Positions 37,107 to 45,787 of a DNA stretch of 64,000 bases are shown one piece after another. This DNA comes from JAITWN01 sp034002745 (GTDB lineage: Bacteria; Pseudomonadota; Gammaproteobacteria; SZUA-140), in contig JAVEZY010000003.1 in NCBI GenBank assembly GCA_034002745.1, positions 1 to 64,000 of the forward strand. The letters are read 5' to 3'. Both the position numbers and the translations under genes were made by a program. The notes beneath the pieces were generated by a model that saw only the letters and a program-made list of their open reading frames with translations, was not told the origin of the DNA and searched no databases. Each line of letters begins with the position of its first letter. The stretch's first letter is position 1.

Positions 37107-38084
37107 ATGAGCCTGCTGCGCGACATTGCCGCGACCGCGATCGGCGGCTTGAGGGGCCTGGCGAGGGAGCCGCGTCATCTGATCTATGCAGTGCTGATCC
37201 ACATCGGTTTCTTCGCCATGTTCGTGATCGGCTTCGAGTGGCGGCAGACGGTGCGGCCGCCGGCGCCGGAGGTGGTGCAGGCGGTGGTGGTGGATGAATC
37301 GCGGGTGCTGGAGGAGATGGAGCGCCTGAAGGAGGCCGAAGCCCGCAAGGCGGCCCAGGAGGCCGAAAGCCAGCGGCGCCAGCGCGAGGCGGAGGAATCC
37401 CGCAAGCGCGAGGAGCAGCGTCTGGCAGAATTGAAGAAGCAGCAGGAGCAGGCGAAGAAGGACGCCGAAGCGCAGCGCAAGCGCGAGGAGCAGCGTCTCG
37501 CCGAGCTGAAGAAGCAGCAGGAGCAGGCGAAGAAGGACGCCGAGGCGAAGCGCAAGCGCGAGGAGCAGCGCCTCGCCGAGCTGAAGAAGAAGCAGGCGGA
37601 GGAGGCGAAGCGCGCCGAGGAGGCGCGACAGGCCGAAGAGCGCCGCCGACAGGAGGAAGCCCGCAAGGCGGAAGAGGCACGCAAGGCCGAAGAGGCCCGG
37701 CAGGCCGAGCAACGCCGGAAGGAGGAAGAGGCGCGCCAGCGTGCGGCGGAAGAGCAGCGCCAACGCGAAGCGCAGGCGGCGGCCGAGCGCGCGCGCCAGC
37801 AGACCGAAGTCGAGCGCTACGTGCGGATGATCCAGCAGCAGGTTGCGCGGGCGTGGATTCGCCCGCCGAACTGGGCGGGCCAGCAATGCATGGTGCGCGT
37901 GCATCTCATACCCGGTGGCGACGTCCTCGATGTCACCATGGTGCGCAGTTGCGGCGATCCGGTGCTGGATCGTTCGGTGGAGAGCGCGGTGCGCAGGGCC
38001 GCGCCGCTGCAGGTCCCGCCAGTCGACAGCGGGTTGTTCGATCGCTTCCGCGAACTGGAATTCGTATTCAAACCCGAGCCATGA
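37107..38084 (+). CDS. tolA: Tol-Pal system protein TolA
   Basis: The 325-residue protein has one transmembrane helix near the N-terminus (about 27-47), a very long charged helix rich in Ala, Glu, Lys, Arg and Gln (about 65-240), and a C-terminal TolA domain (about 240-325) with the paired cysteines QQCMVRVHLIP and VRSCGDPVLDRS. It spans the periplasm from TolQR to TolB/Pal. The helix contains three 25-residue tandem repeats. Its stop overlaps the tolB start by 4 bp (ATGA). Confidence 0.95.
   Translation: MSLLRDIAATAIGGLRGLAREPRHLIYAVLIHIGFFAMFVIGFEWRQTVRPPAPEVVQAVVVDESRVLEEMERLKEAEARKAAQEAESQRRQREAEESRKREEQRLAELKKQQEQAKKDAEAQRKREEQRLAELKKQQEQAKKDAEAKRKREEQRLAELKKKQAEEAKRAEEARQAEERRRQEEARKAEEARKAEEARQAEQRRKEEEARQRAAEEQRQREAQAAAERARQQTEVERYVRMIQQQVARAWIRPPNWAGQQCMVRVHLIPGGDVLDVTMVRSCGDPVLDRSVESAVRRAAPLQVPPVDSGLFDRFRELEFVFKPEP
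37401..37586 (+). repeat. 75-bp tandem repeat inside tolA
   Basis: The unit starting CGCAAGCGCGAGGAGCAGCG begins at 37401, 37476 and 37551, exactly 75 bp apart, with the third copy incomplete. It encodes 25 residues starting RKREEQRLAELKK. The copies differ at few bases, which suggests recent duplication and possible length variation of the periplasmic helix. Confidence 0.85.
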
Positions 38085-39382
38085 TCATGAAGAATCTGTG
38101 CAGGACACTGTTCTTTCTGGCGTGCGTGCTTGCCGCCGCCAATGCCCGTGCCGTATTGACCATCGAGATCACCCAGGGCGCCCAGGGCGCGCTGCCGATC
38201 GCGGTCGTGCCTTTCGCCTGGGAAGGGCTCGGCGCGCTGCCCGAGGATGTCGCCGGTGTGATCGCCGCGGACCTGCACCGCAGCGGTCGCTTTTCGCCTC
38301 TGCCGACGCGGGACATGCTCTCCCGGCCGCAGGAGCCCGGACAGATCCAGTTCAAGGATTGGCGCATCCTCGGCATGGACAGCCTGGTCATCGGCCGCAT
38401 GCGTCAGGTCGGCGAGACCTACGAGATCCGCTTCCATCTGTTCGACGTCCTGCGCCAGTCGCAACTCACCGGTCTGACCTTCCGCGCCGATCGCGAGGGT
38501 CTGCGCCGCGTCGCGCACCAGATCGCGGATGTCATTTACGAGACGCTGCTGGGCGAGCCGGGCGCCTTCGCTACCCGCATCGCCTACATCACCGAAGTGT
38601 CGACCGGAGAGACCTCGCGTCGCTACACGCTCGAGGTGGCCGACTCGGACGGACACAATCCGCGTCCGGTTCTGGTATCGACCCAACCATTGATGTCGCC
38701 GGCCTGGTCGCCCGACGGCGGCCGTCTCGCCTATGTGTCGTTCGAGTCCGGCGCTCCGACGATCTACGTCCAGAACGTCAATTCCGGCGCACGGGAAGCG
38801 GTGTCGAGCCAGCGTGGCCTCAATGGCGCGCCGGCCTGGTCGCCAGACGGTCGCAGGCTGGCCCTGGTCCTGTCGAAGGACGGCTCGCCGAGCATCTATG
38901 TGCTCGATCTGGATTCCCGGAACCTGCAGCAGCTCACCCGTGGCTTCTCGATCGACACCGAGCCGGCCTGGTCCCTCGATGGCAGGACGATCTATTTCAC
39001 TTCCGACCGCGGCGGCAAGCCCCAGATCTATCGTGTCCCGACAAGTGGCGGGCAGATAGAGCGGGTGAGCTTCGAGGGGGACTACAATGCGCGCGCCGCG
39101 ATGTCGCCGAACGGCAGGCATCTGGCGATGGTCAACAGCAGCGGAAGGGGCTTCAATATCGGGGCGGTCGACCTGACGAACGGGGCGCTGCAGGTGCTTA
39201 CGCAGGGCGGCCGCGACGAGTCGCCAAGCTTCGCGCCCAATGGTAGCATGATAATCTACGCGACCCGGGAAGGGGCGAGGGGATTCCTGTCGGTAGTCTC
39301 GATCGATGGTCGTGTCCGTCAACGCCTGGTATACGAAGGCGGACAGGCGCGCGAACCCGCGTGGTCTCCGTATCTGAAGTGA
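38081..39382 (+). CDS. tolB: Tol-Pal system beta-propeller protein TolB
   Basis: The protein has 433 residues from the ATG at 38081, overlapping tolA by 4 bp (a second ATG at 38087 is possible). The signal peptide ends near residue 24 (ANARA). It has an N-terminal alpha/beta domain (about 30-165), then a six-bladed propeller with repeated WSPDG or SPNGR motifs (MSPAWSPDGGRLAYVSFE, APAWSPDGRRLALVLS). It is periplasmic and links Pal to TolA. Confidence 0.96.
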   Translation: MIMKNLCRTLFFLACVLAAANARAVLTIEITQGAQGALPIAVVPFAWEGLGALPEDVAGVIAADLHRSGRFSPLPTRDMLSRPQEPGQIQFKDWRILGMDSLVIGRMRQVGETYEIRFHLFDVLRQSQLTGLTFRADREGLRRVAHQIADVIYETLLGEPGAFATRIAYITEVSTGETSRRYTLEVADSDGHNPRPVLVSTQPLMSPAWSPDGGRLAYVSFESGAPTIYVQNVNSGAREAVSSQRGLNGAPAWSPDGRRLALVLSKDGSPSIYVLDLDSRNLQQLTRGFSIDTEPAWSLDGRTIYFTSDRGGKPQIYRVPTSGGQIERVSFEGDYNARAAMSPNGRHLAMVNSSGRGFNIGAVDLTNGALQVLTQGGRDESPSFAPNGSMIIYATREGARGFLSVVSIDGRVRQRLVYEGGQAREPAWSPYLK

Positions 39383-39516
39383 TCCCGGTGACGAATTATG
39401 GGGCGAGCCCGAGTCAAAGGGCTGGCCCGATGGTTCCGGACGGCATCTCGGACAGCGATTCCGAAAGCGTCGCAGGAACTGGACGGCTCTCAATACCTTA
39501 CAGGAGAAAGTGAACA

Positions 39517-40062
39517 ATGAAGGGTTTTTACAGGCTGTGTGTCGCGGTCGTTCCGGTCATGTTGCTGACCGCCTGCGCCAGTACGCAGGAGGCGGTCGAG
39601 CCCGCGGCGGAGCCCGCATCGACGCCCACCCAGGAGCGCACGTTTGACTCGATGGGTTCCGGGGCCGAAGCGATGCCTGCTCCGGAGCAGTCCGGTTTCC
39701 AGGGCAGCCCGCTCGACGATCCGAGCAGCCTCCTGTCCAAGCGCGTCATCTATTTCGATTTCGATCGCGCGGAGGTTCAGCAGGACCAGCGTGACATCGT
39801 CCAGGCTCATGCCGAATACCTGGCCGCCAACCGCAACCTGCGGGTGGTGCTCGAAGGGCATACCGACGAGCGCGGTTCGCGCGAGTACAACATGGGTCTG
39901 GGCGAGCGGCGCGCGAACGCGGTGCGTTCCTTCCTCACCCTCAACGGTGTCTCCACCTCGCAGATCGAGGTTGTGAGCTACGGTGAGGAACGGCCGGTGG
40001 CGATGGGTCAGGACGAAGGTTCCTGGCGTCTGAATCGCCGCGTGGAAATCTTGTACCGTTGA
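39517..40062 (+). CDS. pal: Peptidoglycan-associated lipoprotein Pal
   Basis: The 181-residue protein starts at an ATG with AGGAG upstream. The signal peptide ends in lipobox MLLTAC. A flexible Pro/Ala linker leads to the OmpA-like domain (about 75-181) with VVLEGHTDERGSREYNMGLG and LGERRANAVR, which bind diaminopimelate in peptidoglycan. It is anchored in the outer membrane. A 134-bp gap separates it from tolB, so pal may also have its own promoter. Confidence 0.96.
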   Translation: MKGFYRLCVAVVPVMLLTACASTQEAVEPAAEPASTPTQERTFDSMGSGAEAMPAPEQSGFQGSPLDDPSSLLSKRVIYFDFDRAEVQQDQRDIVQAHAEYLAANRNLRVVLEGHTDERGSREYNMGLGERRANAVRSFLTLNGVSTSQIEVVSYGEERPVAMGQDEGSWRLNRRVEILYR

Positions 40063-40075
40063 GGTCGTTCGGCTG

Positions 40076-40945
40076 ATGGGGCGCACGAGATCGATTCTGA
40101 TCACCGGCATCGTGGCGATGGTGGGGGCGATGTCGCCCCCGCTGTCCTTCGGCGCCGCGCCGCCGATCATCGAATCGCAGCCCCTGCCACGCCCGGGCGC
40201 TGCGTCCGCGATGCCGGCCCAGTCCGCTCCGGCTTCGGCGGCGAACGAATCCAGCCAGATCCTGATGGAGATGTATTCGCGCATGGAAGCCCTGCAGCGT
40301 GAAGTGCAGGAGCTGCGTGGCGCACTCGAGGTGCAGGAGCATCGCGGTTCCAGCCTGGAGCAGCGTCAGCGCGAGTTGTACGTCGATATCGATCGGCGCC
40401 TCCGACGCATGGAGGAAACGGCTGCCGCGACCACGGCCGCGCCTGTCTCTGGCGCAGGCGAGGTGATGATCCCGGCTCCCGCGCCGGCTCCCGCCCCGGT
40501 GCCCGTGCCGCAGGCTTCGCAGGCGGCAGCTCCGGCTCCCGCCGCCGCGGCGGATGTCCAGGCGGAACGGCAGGCCTATGAACGGGCATTCGATATCATC
40601 AAGGCGGGACGCTACGAGGAGGCGATCACCGAGTTCCGCGGTTTCCTCTCCCGCTATCCCGGCAGCACCTATTCGGCCAACGCGCAGTACTGGCTGGGTG
40701 AGGCCAATTACGTCCTGCGCCGTTTCGAGGAAGCCGCCGACGAGTTTTCCAGGGTGCTGCAGTTCTATCCCGACAGCGCCAAGGCCTCGGACGCGATGCT
40801 GAAGCTTGGCTTCTCCCAGTATGAGCTGCAACGCTGGAGCGATGCATCGGCAACCCTGCAGCAGGTCATCGAGCGTTATCCCTCGAGCACCGCGCGACAG
40901 CTAGCCGAAGGCAGGCTGCAGCGGATGAGGATGGAAGGCCGCTGA
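40076..40945 (+). CDS. cpoB: Cell division coordinator CpoB (YbgF)
   Basis: The protein has 289 residues with a signal peptide (about 1-27), an N-terminal coiled coil (about 60-120, MEALQREVQELRGALEVQE) that trimerises, a Pro/Ala-rich linker (about 125-160), and three C-terminal TPRs (about 165-285, FSRVLQFYPDSAKASDAM). It coordinates PBP1B activity with Tol-driven outer-membrane constriction. It is 13 bp after pal, the usual last gene of the tol cluster. Confidence 0.94.
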   Translation: MGRTRSILITGIVAMVGAMSPPLSFGAAPPIIESQPLPRPGAASAMPAQSAPASAANESSQILMEMYSRMEALQREVQELRGALEVQEHRGSSLEQRQRELYVDIDRRLRRMEETAAATTAAPVSGAGEVMIPAPAPAPAPVPVPQASQAAAPAPAAAADVQAERQAYERAFDIIKAGRYEEAITEFRGFLSRYPGSTYSANAQYWLGEANYVLRRFEEAADEFSRVLQFYPDSAKASDAMLKLGFSQYELQRWSDASATLQQVIERYPSSTARQLAEGRLQRMRMEGR

Positions 40946-41043
40946 CAGGGTGGGCGCATCCCCCGCGCCCCGCCCGCTCGTCCCGCGTGTCCGCCGCGGC
41001 ACGCTCATGATATTCTTGTCGTCCCCGATTTCTGCATCCGACC

Positions 41044-41700
41044 ATGTCGACACGCGCCGAAGATTCGCTGCGAATCAGCGAGATATTCTTTTCCCTGCAG
41101 GGCGAGACCCGCACCAGCGGCATACCCACGATCTTCGTGCGCCTGACCGGCTGCCCGCTGCGTTGCGCCTACTGCGATACCGCCTACGCTTTCAGCGGCG
41201 GCGAAATGATGACCATCAACGACATCGTCGCGCGCACGCGTGCCTTCCCGGCGCAGCATGTGACCGTGACCGGCGGTGAGCCGCTGGCCCAGCGGAATTG
41301 TCTCACCCTGCTCGAGAAACTGTGCGACGAAGGCCTGGAAGTCTCGCTGGAGACCGGCGGCAGTATCGATGTGGCGGCAGTGGATCCCCGCGTGGTGAAG
41401 GTGGTCGACGTGAAGACGCCCGCATCGGGCGAGCAGGCGCGCAATCGTCTCGGGAACCTGGCCATTCTCGGCCCCAGGGACCAGGTCAAGTTCGTGATCT
41501 GTGATCGGCGCGATTACGAATGGGCAGCTGAACTGATCAACCGTCTCGAGCTGCCTGCGCGCTGCGAGGTGCTGCTGTCGCCCGCGCACGGGGAACTCGA
41601 TCCCGGCCTGCTCGCCGACTGGATTCTCGCTGATGGCCTGCCGGTCCGGCTCCAGATCCAGCTACACAAATATCTGTGGGGAGACGTGCGCGGACGATGA
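41044..41700 (+). CDS. queE: 7-carboxy-7-deazaguanine synthase QueE
   Basis: A 218-residue radical SAM enzyme that contracts the ring of 6-carboxytetrahydropterin on the path to queuosine. The cluster cysteines lie in LTGCPLRCAYCDTAYAF, the CxxxCxxC-type site. TVTGGEPLAQ is the SAM-binding GGEP motif. Its stop overlaps the queC start (ATGA), indicating coupling. Confidence 0.94.
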   Translation: MSTRAEDSLRISEIFFSLQGETRTSGIPTIFVRLTGCPLRCAYCDTAYAFSGGEMMTINDIVARTRAFPAQHVTVTGGEPLAQRNCLTLLEKLCDEGLEVSLETGGSIDVAAVDPRVVKVVDVKTPASGEQARNRLGNLAILGPRDQVKFVICDRRDYEWAAELINRLELPARCEVLLSPAHGELDPGLLADWILADGLPVRLQIQLHKYLWGDVRGR

Positions 41701-42371
41701 CGACGCGGGCCGTCGTACTGCTGTCCGGGGGGCTCGATTCGGCAACCGTGCTCGCGCTCGCACGCGCCGCTGGCCGCGAGTGTCATGGATTGAGCTTCGC
41801 CTACGGACAGCGCCACCAGATCGAACTCGCAGCCGCCCGGCGCGTGGCGGAAGCCTACGGTGCGGCTGCGCACCGCGTCATCGAGCTGCCGGCGCTGGGC
41901 GAGCATGGTGGTTCGGCACTCACCGACCGCAGCATCGACGTGCCGCACTCTCCCGGCGAGGGCATACCGATAACCTATGTCCCGGCGCGCAACACCGTCT
42001 TCCTTTCCCTGGCGCTCGCCTGGGCCGAGGTGATCGGTGCGCGGGAGATTCACATTGGAGTGAACGCGGTGGATTATTCCGGCTATCCCGATTGCCGGCC
42101 GCCGTTCATCGCGGCCTTCGAGACGATGGCGAATCTCGGGACCCGCGCCGGCATGGAAGGGCGCCCGTTCGCCGTGCGCGCTCCGCTGATGTCCATGAGC
42201 AAGGCGGACATCATCCGCACCGGTCGGCAACTCGGCGTTGATTATGCCCTGACCGTATCCTGCTACGAAGCCGATGAAGAGGGGCGGGCCTGCGGCGTCT
42301 GCGACTCCTGTCGGCTGCGCGCCGCCGGCTTTCGCGATGCCGGCGTGGCCGACCCCACGCGCTACCGCTAG
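41697..42371 (+). CDS. queC: 7-cyano-7-deazaguanine synthase QueC
   Basis: The 224-residue protein turns the carboxylate made by QueE into preQ0 with ATP and ammonia. It has the ATP pyrophosphatase loop LLSGGLDSATVL near the N-terminus and the four zinc-binding cysteines in SCYEADEEGRACGVCDSCR near the C-terminus. The start overlaps queE by 4 bp. It is cytosolic and followed by the tRNA-Lys gene. Confidence 0.95.
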   Translation: MTTRAVVLLSGGLDSATVLALARAAGRECHGLSFAYGQRHQIELAAARRVAEAYGAAAHRVIELPALGEHGGSALTDRSIDVPHSPGEGIPITYVPARNTVFLSLALAWAEVIGAREIHIGVNAVDYSGYPDCRPPFIAAFETMANLGTRAGMEGRPFAVRAPLMSMSKADIIRTGRQLGVDYALTVSCYEADEEGRACGVCDSCRLRAAGFRDAGVADPTRYR

Positions 42372-42414
42372 CCTGCGGCATGGCAAGGTGACCGCAGCCA
42401 GCGGTCATTCCTGC

Positions 42415-42444
42415 TTGGCGCGGCATCAAAAACGGCGATACAAT
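42415..42444 (+). promoter_or_regulatory. Promoter of tRNA-Lys
   Basis: TTGGCG (42415-42420) and TACAAT (42439-42444) are 18 bp apart. They match the sigma70 consensus at 4 and 5 of 6 positions. They lie 17 bp before the mature tRNA start. Confidence 0.55.
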
Positions 42445-42461
42445 GCCTTTCCCTTTCCCCC

Positions 42462-42537
42462 GGGCCGTTAGCTCAGTCGGTAGAGCACCGGACTTTTAAT
42501 CCGATGGTCCCGCGTTCGAGTCGCGGACGGCCCACCA
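42462..42537 (+). tRNA. tRNA-Lys (anticodon TTT)
   Basis: A 76-nt cloverleaf: acceptor GGGCCGT pairs with ACGGCCC, the D-arm is GCTCAGTCGGTAGAGC, and the anticodon loop CTTTTAA gives anticodon TTT. The T-arm contains CGCGTTCGAGTCGCG, and the 3' ACCA is encoded. The first anticodon-stem pair is a C-A mismatch; many tRNA-Lys genes have a weak pair there. Confidence 0.96.
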
Positions 42538-42612
42538 TTTCTCTTCCTCATTGGCATAAAGTGTCGTCCCCTTCCGCCGATAGCATGATGTCCGCCTTCC
42601 GAAGGATTCCCG

Positions 42613-42987
42613 ATGTTCAAGTGGTTCCGGAAAAGCTCCGATTCACGCGCCCAGCCGCGCTGGAAGATCGATCGTTTCCTCGGCGTATACGACCGTGATG
42701 CCTCGGTGTTTCTCGGCCGGGTTCAGGATCTCAGCCTGAACGGGATGTGTGTGGCGAGCACGGAAAAGCCGCCTGCTGGCCAGCATGTGCGCCTGATGCT
42801 GGAAATTCTTCAGGATGATGGAGCGCCGGAGACTTTCATGCTGCGCTGCCGCACCCTGTGGACACGCCCCTGGGGCAGCGGCGGTCTGCATCTCATCGGC
42901 TTCGAGTTTTCGGGCCCGTCGCCCGCTGCTGTCACCCGCATCCAGGATCTCCTGCACGAACAGTCCGGAAAAGATCACGCTTCCTGA
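42613..42987 (+). CDS. PilZ domain protein
   Basis: A 124-residue protein with an N-terminal QPRWKIDRFLGVYDRD segment followed by VQDLSLNGMCVAS. The second part is a clear (D/N)xSxxG-type PilZ motif (DLSLNG), with an upstream Arg as expected. It probably binds cyclic-di-GMP in the cytosol. It precedes the histidine-kinase-like gene at 43064 by 76 bp in the same direction, so the two may work together. No cyclase is visible nearby. Confidence 0.85.
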   Translation: MFKWFRKSSDSRAQPRWKIDRFLGVYDRDASVFLGRVQDLSLNGMCVASTEKPPAGQHVRLMLEILQDDGAPETFMLRCRTLWTRPWGSGGLHLIGFEFSGPSPAAVTRIQDLLHEQSGKDHAS

Positions 42988-43063
42988 GTGCCACGCCCGG
43001 TTGCATGTGGCGGGGGCGGCAAATAGAGTATCGGCTTACTCCGGCGCCACAGGCTGACTCGGC

Positions 43064-45787
43064 ATGTCCTTTCGCCTCAAGATTGTTTTCGGCCTGCTTG
43101 CCATCCAGTTCCTGCTGGTGGTGATGCTGATCTGGAGCTCCCTGCATTTTCTCAATGCGTCCCACGAAGTCGAGCTGAGCAATCGCGCTTTCGTGATGGC
43201 ACCGGCGCTGGCGTCGCTGATGCGGCCTGCCGTGGTCGCGAACGATCATGAGGAACTGCGCCACGAAATGGATTCCCTGCTGTTCCGCCGCGGCGTGGTC
43301 TACATCCGTGTCCGCGACCCGGAGGGCGGGGTCATCGCCGAGGGCGGCGATCCGCGCCTGCTGGATCGGCCGTTCCACGAGGACTTTTTGCTGGACGACA
43401 TCAGAGACGGCGTGTTCGACATCGGCGCGCCGATCGAGCGTGATGGAGTATCCCATGGCCATGTGGAACTCGGGCTTTCGCTCGAGGAGATCCCCGAGAT
43501 GATGGCGGCCGCGCGGCGGGAGATGGCCAGCATTGCCCTGGTCGGTCTCGCGCTCTCCCTGCTGTTCTCCTGGGCGCTCGGTCATTACTTCGCCCATCAG
43601 CTTGCGCGCCTGCGCAACGCCACGCGGCGCATCGCGGCGGGAGATATCGGTTATCAGTTGCCGGCCCTGGGAAGCGATGAACTCGGACAAACTGCTCACG
43701 CCTTCAACGTCATGTCGCGCAAGCTCGCGATGCTCTATGCGGAGAAGCAGGACGCGCTGACGCGCGCCAAGCTGAAGGCGCAGGAGTTGCAGGAAAGCGA
43801 GCGTCGCGTGCACGCCGTGCTGGATCATGCGATGGATGCCATCCTGACCTTCGATGCGCAGGGAACCATCGAGGGTTTCAATCCTGCGGCCGAACACATC
43901 TTCGGCTATAGCGCCGCGGAGATCGTGGGTCAGCGGATCGATCTCCTGATTCCGGAGCCCTGGCTATCCGAACAGCAGGCGCGAATCGCGGAGTTCCTGC
44001 GCACCGGAGACGCAATGATCTTCGGTGCGCCGAGCGAGATCAAGGGGCGCCATCGCGACGGCGCCGAGTTCCCCGCGGAGATCGATGTCAGTCAGGTGAG
44101 GCTCGAAGGCCGGGACCTTTTCATCGTCGTGGCGCGCGACATAACGCGGCGTCGTGCCACGGAGGCGGAACTCCTGGCGGCGCAGCGGGCGGCACTGGAT
44201 GCCGCGCGCGGCAAGTTCGAGTTCATCGCCAATGTCAGCGACGAGTTGCGCGTTCCGCTTAGCGACATGTTGGGTGCGCTCGGGATTCTCGCCCGTGCCG
44301 GGGTCGGTGACGAGCAGAAGGCGCGCATCGACACCATGCGCGAGGCGGGCGACACGCTCATCACCATCATCAACGACATGCTCGATTTCTCCCGGATCGA
44401 GGCGGGCAGGCTGGAGCTGGAGGCCATCGACTTCGATCTGTGGCAGACGGTCGATGCGGTATGCCGTGCATACCGGGACCGCGCGGCTGCCAAGGGTCTC
44501 GATCTGGTCTACGTGATTGCCTCCACGGTCCCGGCGACAGTGCACGGCGACCCTTCCCGTCTGCGTCAGATTCTGGCGAACCTGATCGACAATGCCATCA
44601 AGTTCACCGCCAGCGGCGAGATCGTGGCGCGTGTCGATGTCGCGGAAGCGGCGGATGAGCGTCTGATACTGAACTTCGAGGTCACCGATACCGGACAGGG
44701 CATCGCGCCCGAGACGCAGGAGCGGATCTTCGATCTGCTGTCGCGGCCGCATCCCGCCTCCAGACCGTCTCAGCTCTACGGCAGTTCCGGGCTCGGACTG
44801 AGCATATCGCGTCGTCTGGTCGAGATGATGCGCGGGCGGATGGGCGTCAGCAGTCGTCCGGGGCACGGCAGCACCTTCTGGTTCACGGCATCGTTCGAGA
44901 AGCCTCGGGGCAGCGGACCCGGGTTCGCCACCTCGCGGCCGCCAGTATCCCGGCGGGATTTTGCCGGCGTGAGGGCGCTCGTCGTCGCCGCGGACGATGA
45001 CGCGCGCGCGGCCTTGCTGTGCATGCTCGAAGGAATGACCGCGCGTGGTGTCGCGGACAATGCCGTCGCATTGGCGGAGATCGCCGGCGCCGCTGCCGGC
45101 AGCGATCCCTATCGTATCGTGATCTACGATGGTTCGAGCGACCTCGCGCCCGGCCTTCAGTTCGCGCGCGCGCTGCGCGGTGGAGGTAATGCGGACATCG
45201 GACTGATCATGCTCGCATCGACTGGATTTCGCGGCGACAGCGAGGAGATCCGCCAGGCCGGTATCCAATGCTATCTGACCGAGCCGGCGGATTCCCCGCA
45301 GTTGCTCGACAGCATTTCGACCGTGCTCGACATGGCCGACTCAGCCGGCCGCGCCGAAGGCTTCCTGACCCGCCATGATCTCGGCGAGCGCGGCGCGAGA
45401 CGGGAAGGTTACGTGCTGGTCACAGCCATTTCCCCTGAACGGCAGAAGCGTCTGCTTTCCATCATCGAGCGTTCCGGCTTCCGGGGCGCGGCCGCCGGCA
45501 GCGTGGAGCAAATGCTGTCGGCGGCGGCCGATCCGTTCTACCAGCTGCTGCTGGTGGACAACGCCGGTGGGGAGTTGCTTGGAATCGCTGACATCGAACG
45601 CCTGCGCCGCGAACGCGGACCGGAGGCGCCGCAGCTGCCGATCGCGGTTCTGTGCGGCGATGGCGCCGAGGACAGCTGCGCCGCATTTCTTGCCGCCGGT
45701 GTCGAGGCATGCATGGCGCGTGAGGGGGAAGTGGAGGCGATGGTGCGCCGGGTCATGGGGGCGGCGGAGCAGTCGTCTCGCCGGTGA
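43064..45787 (+). CDS. Histidine-kinase-like hybrid protein lacking the H-box histidine
   Basis: The 907-residue protein has a transmembrane helix at about 7-28, a periplasmic domain (about 30-160), a second helix (about 162-182), HAMP (about 185-240), PAS (about 250-365), a HisKA-type helix pair (about 380-450), HATPase (about 490-610) with intact N box LIDNAIKF and G boxes (DTGQGIAP, SSGLGLSI), and two C-terminal receiver-like domains (about 635-765 and 780-895). In the H box NVSDELRVPL the expected His is Asp393 (GAC). Receiver 1 keeps Asp689 but has Glu740 where Lys is usual. Receiver 2 has Asp832 but no acidic pair. Autophosphorylation on His is therefore not expected. It overlaps bepA tail to tail by 35 bp. 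Confidence 0.9.
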   Translation: MSFRLKIVFGLLAIQFLLVVMLIWSSLHFLNASHEVELSNRAFVMAPALASLMRPAVVANDHEELRHEMDSLLFRRGVVYIRVRDPEGGVIAEGGDPRLLDRPFHEDFLLDDIRDGVFDIGAPIERDGVSHGHVELGLSLEEIPEMMAAARREMASIALVGLALSLLFSWALGHYFAHQLARLRNATRRIAAGDIGYQLPALGSDELGQTAHAFNVMSRKLAMLYAEKQDALTRAKLKAQELQESERRVHAVLDHAMDAILTFDAQGTIEGFNPAAEHIFGYSAAEIVGQRIDLLIPEPWLSEQQARIAEFLRTGDAMIFGAPSEIKGRHRDGAEFPAEIDVSQVRLEGRDLFIVVARDITRRRATEAELLAAQRAALDAARGKFEFIANVSDELRVPLSDMLGALGILARAGVGDEQKARIDTMREAGDTLITIINDMLDFSRIEAGRLELEAIDFDLWQTVDAVCRAYRDRAAAKGLDLVYVIASTVPATVHGDPSRLRQILANLIDNAIKFTASGEIVARVDVAEAADERLILNFEVTDTGQGIAPETQERIFDLLSRPHPASRPSQLYGSSGLGLSISRRLVEMMRGRMGVSSRPGHGSTFWFTASFEKPRGSGPGFATSRPPVSRRDFAGVRALVVAADDDARAALLCMLEGMTARGVADNAVALAEIAGAAAGSDPYRIVIYDGSSDLAPGLQFARALRGGGNADIGLIMLASTGFRGDSEEIRQAGIQCYLTEPADSPQLLDSISTVLDMADSAGRAEGFLTRHDLGERGARREGYVLVTAISPERQKRLLSIIERSGFRGAAAGSVEQMLSAAADPFYQLLLVDNAGGELLGIADIERLRRERGPEAPQLPIAVLCGDGAEDSCAAFLAAGVEACMAREGEVEAMVRRVMGAAEQSSRR

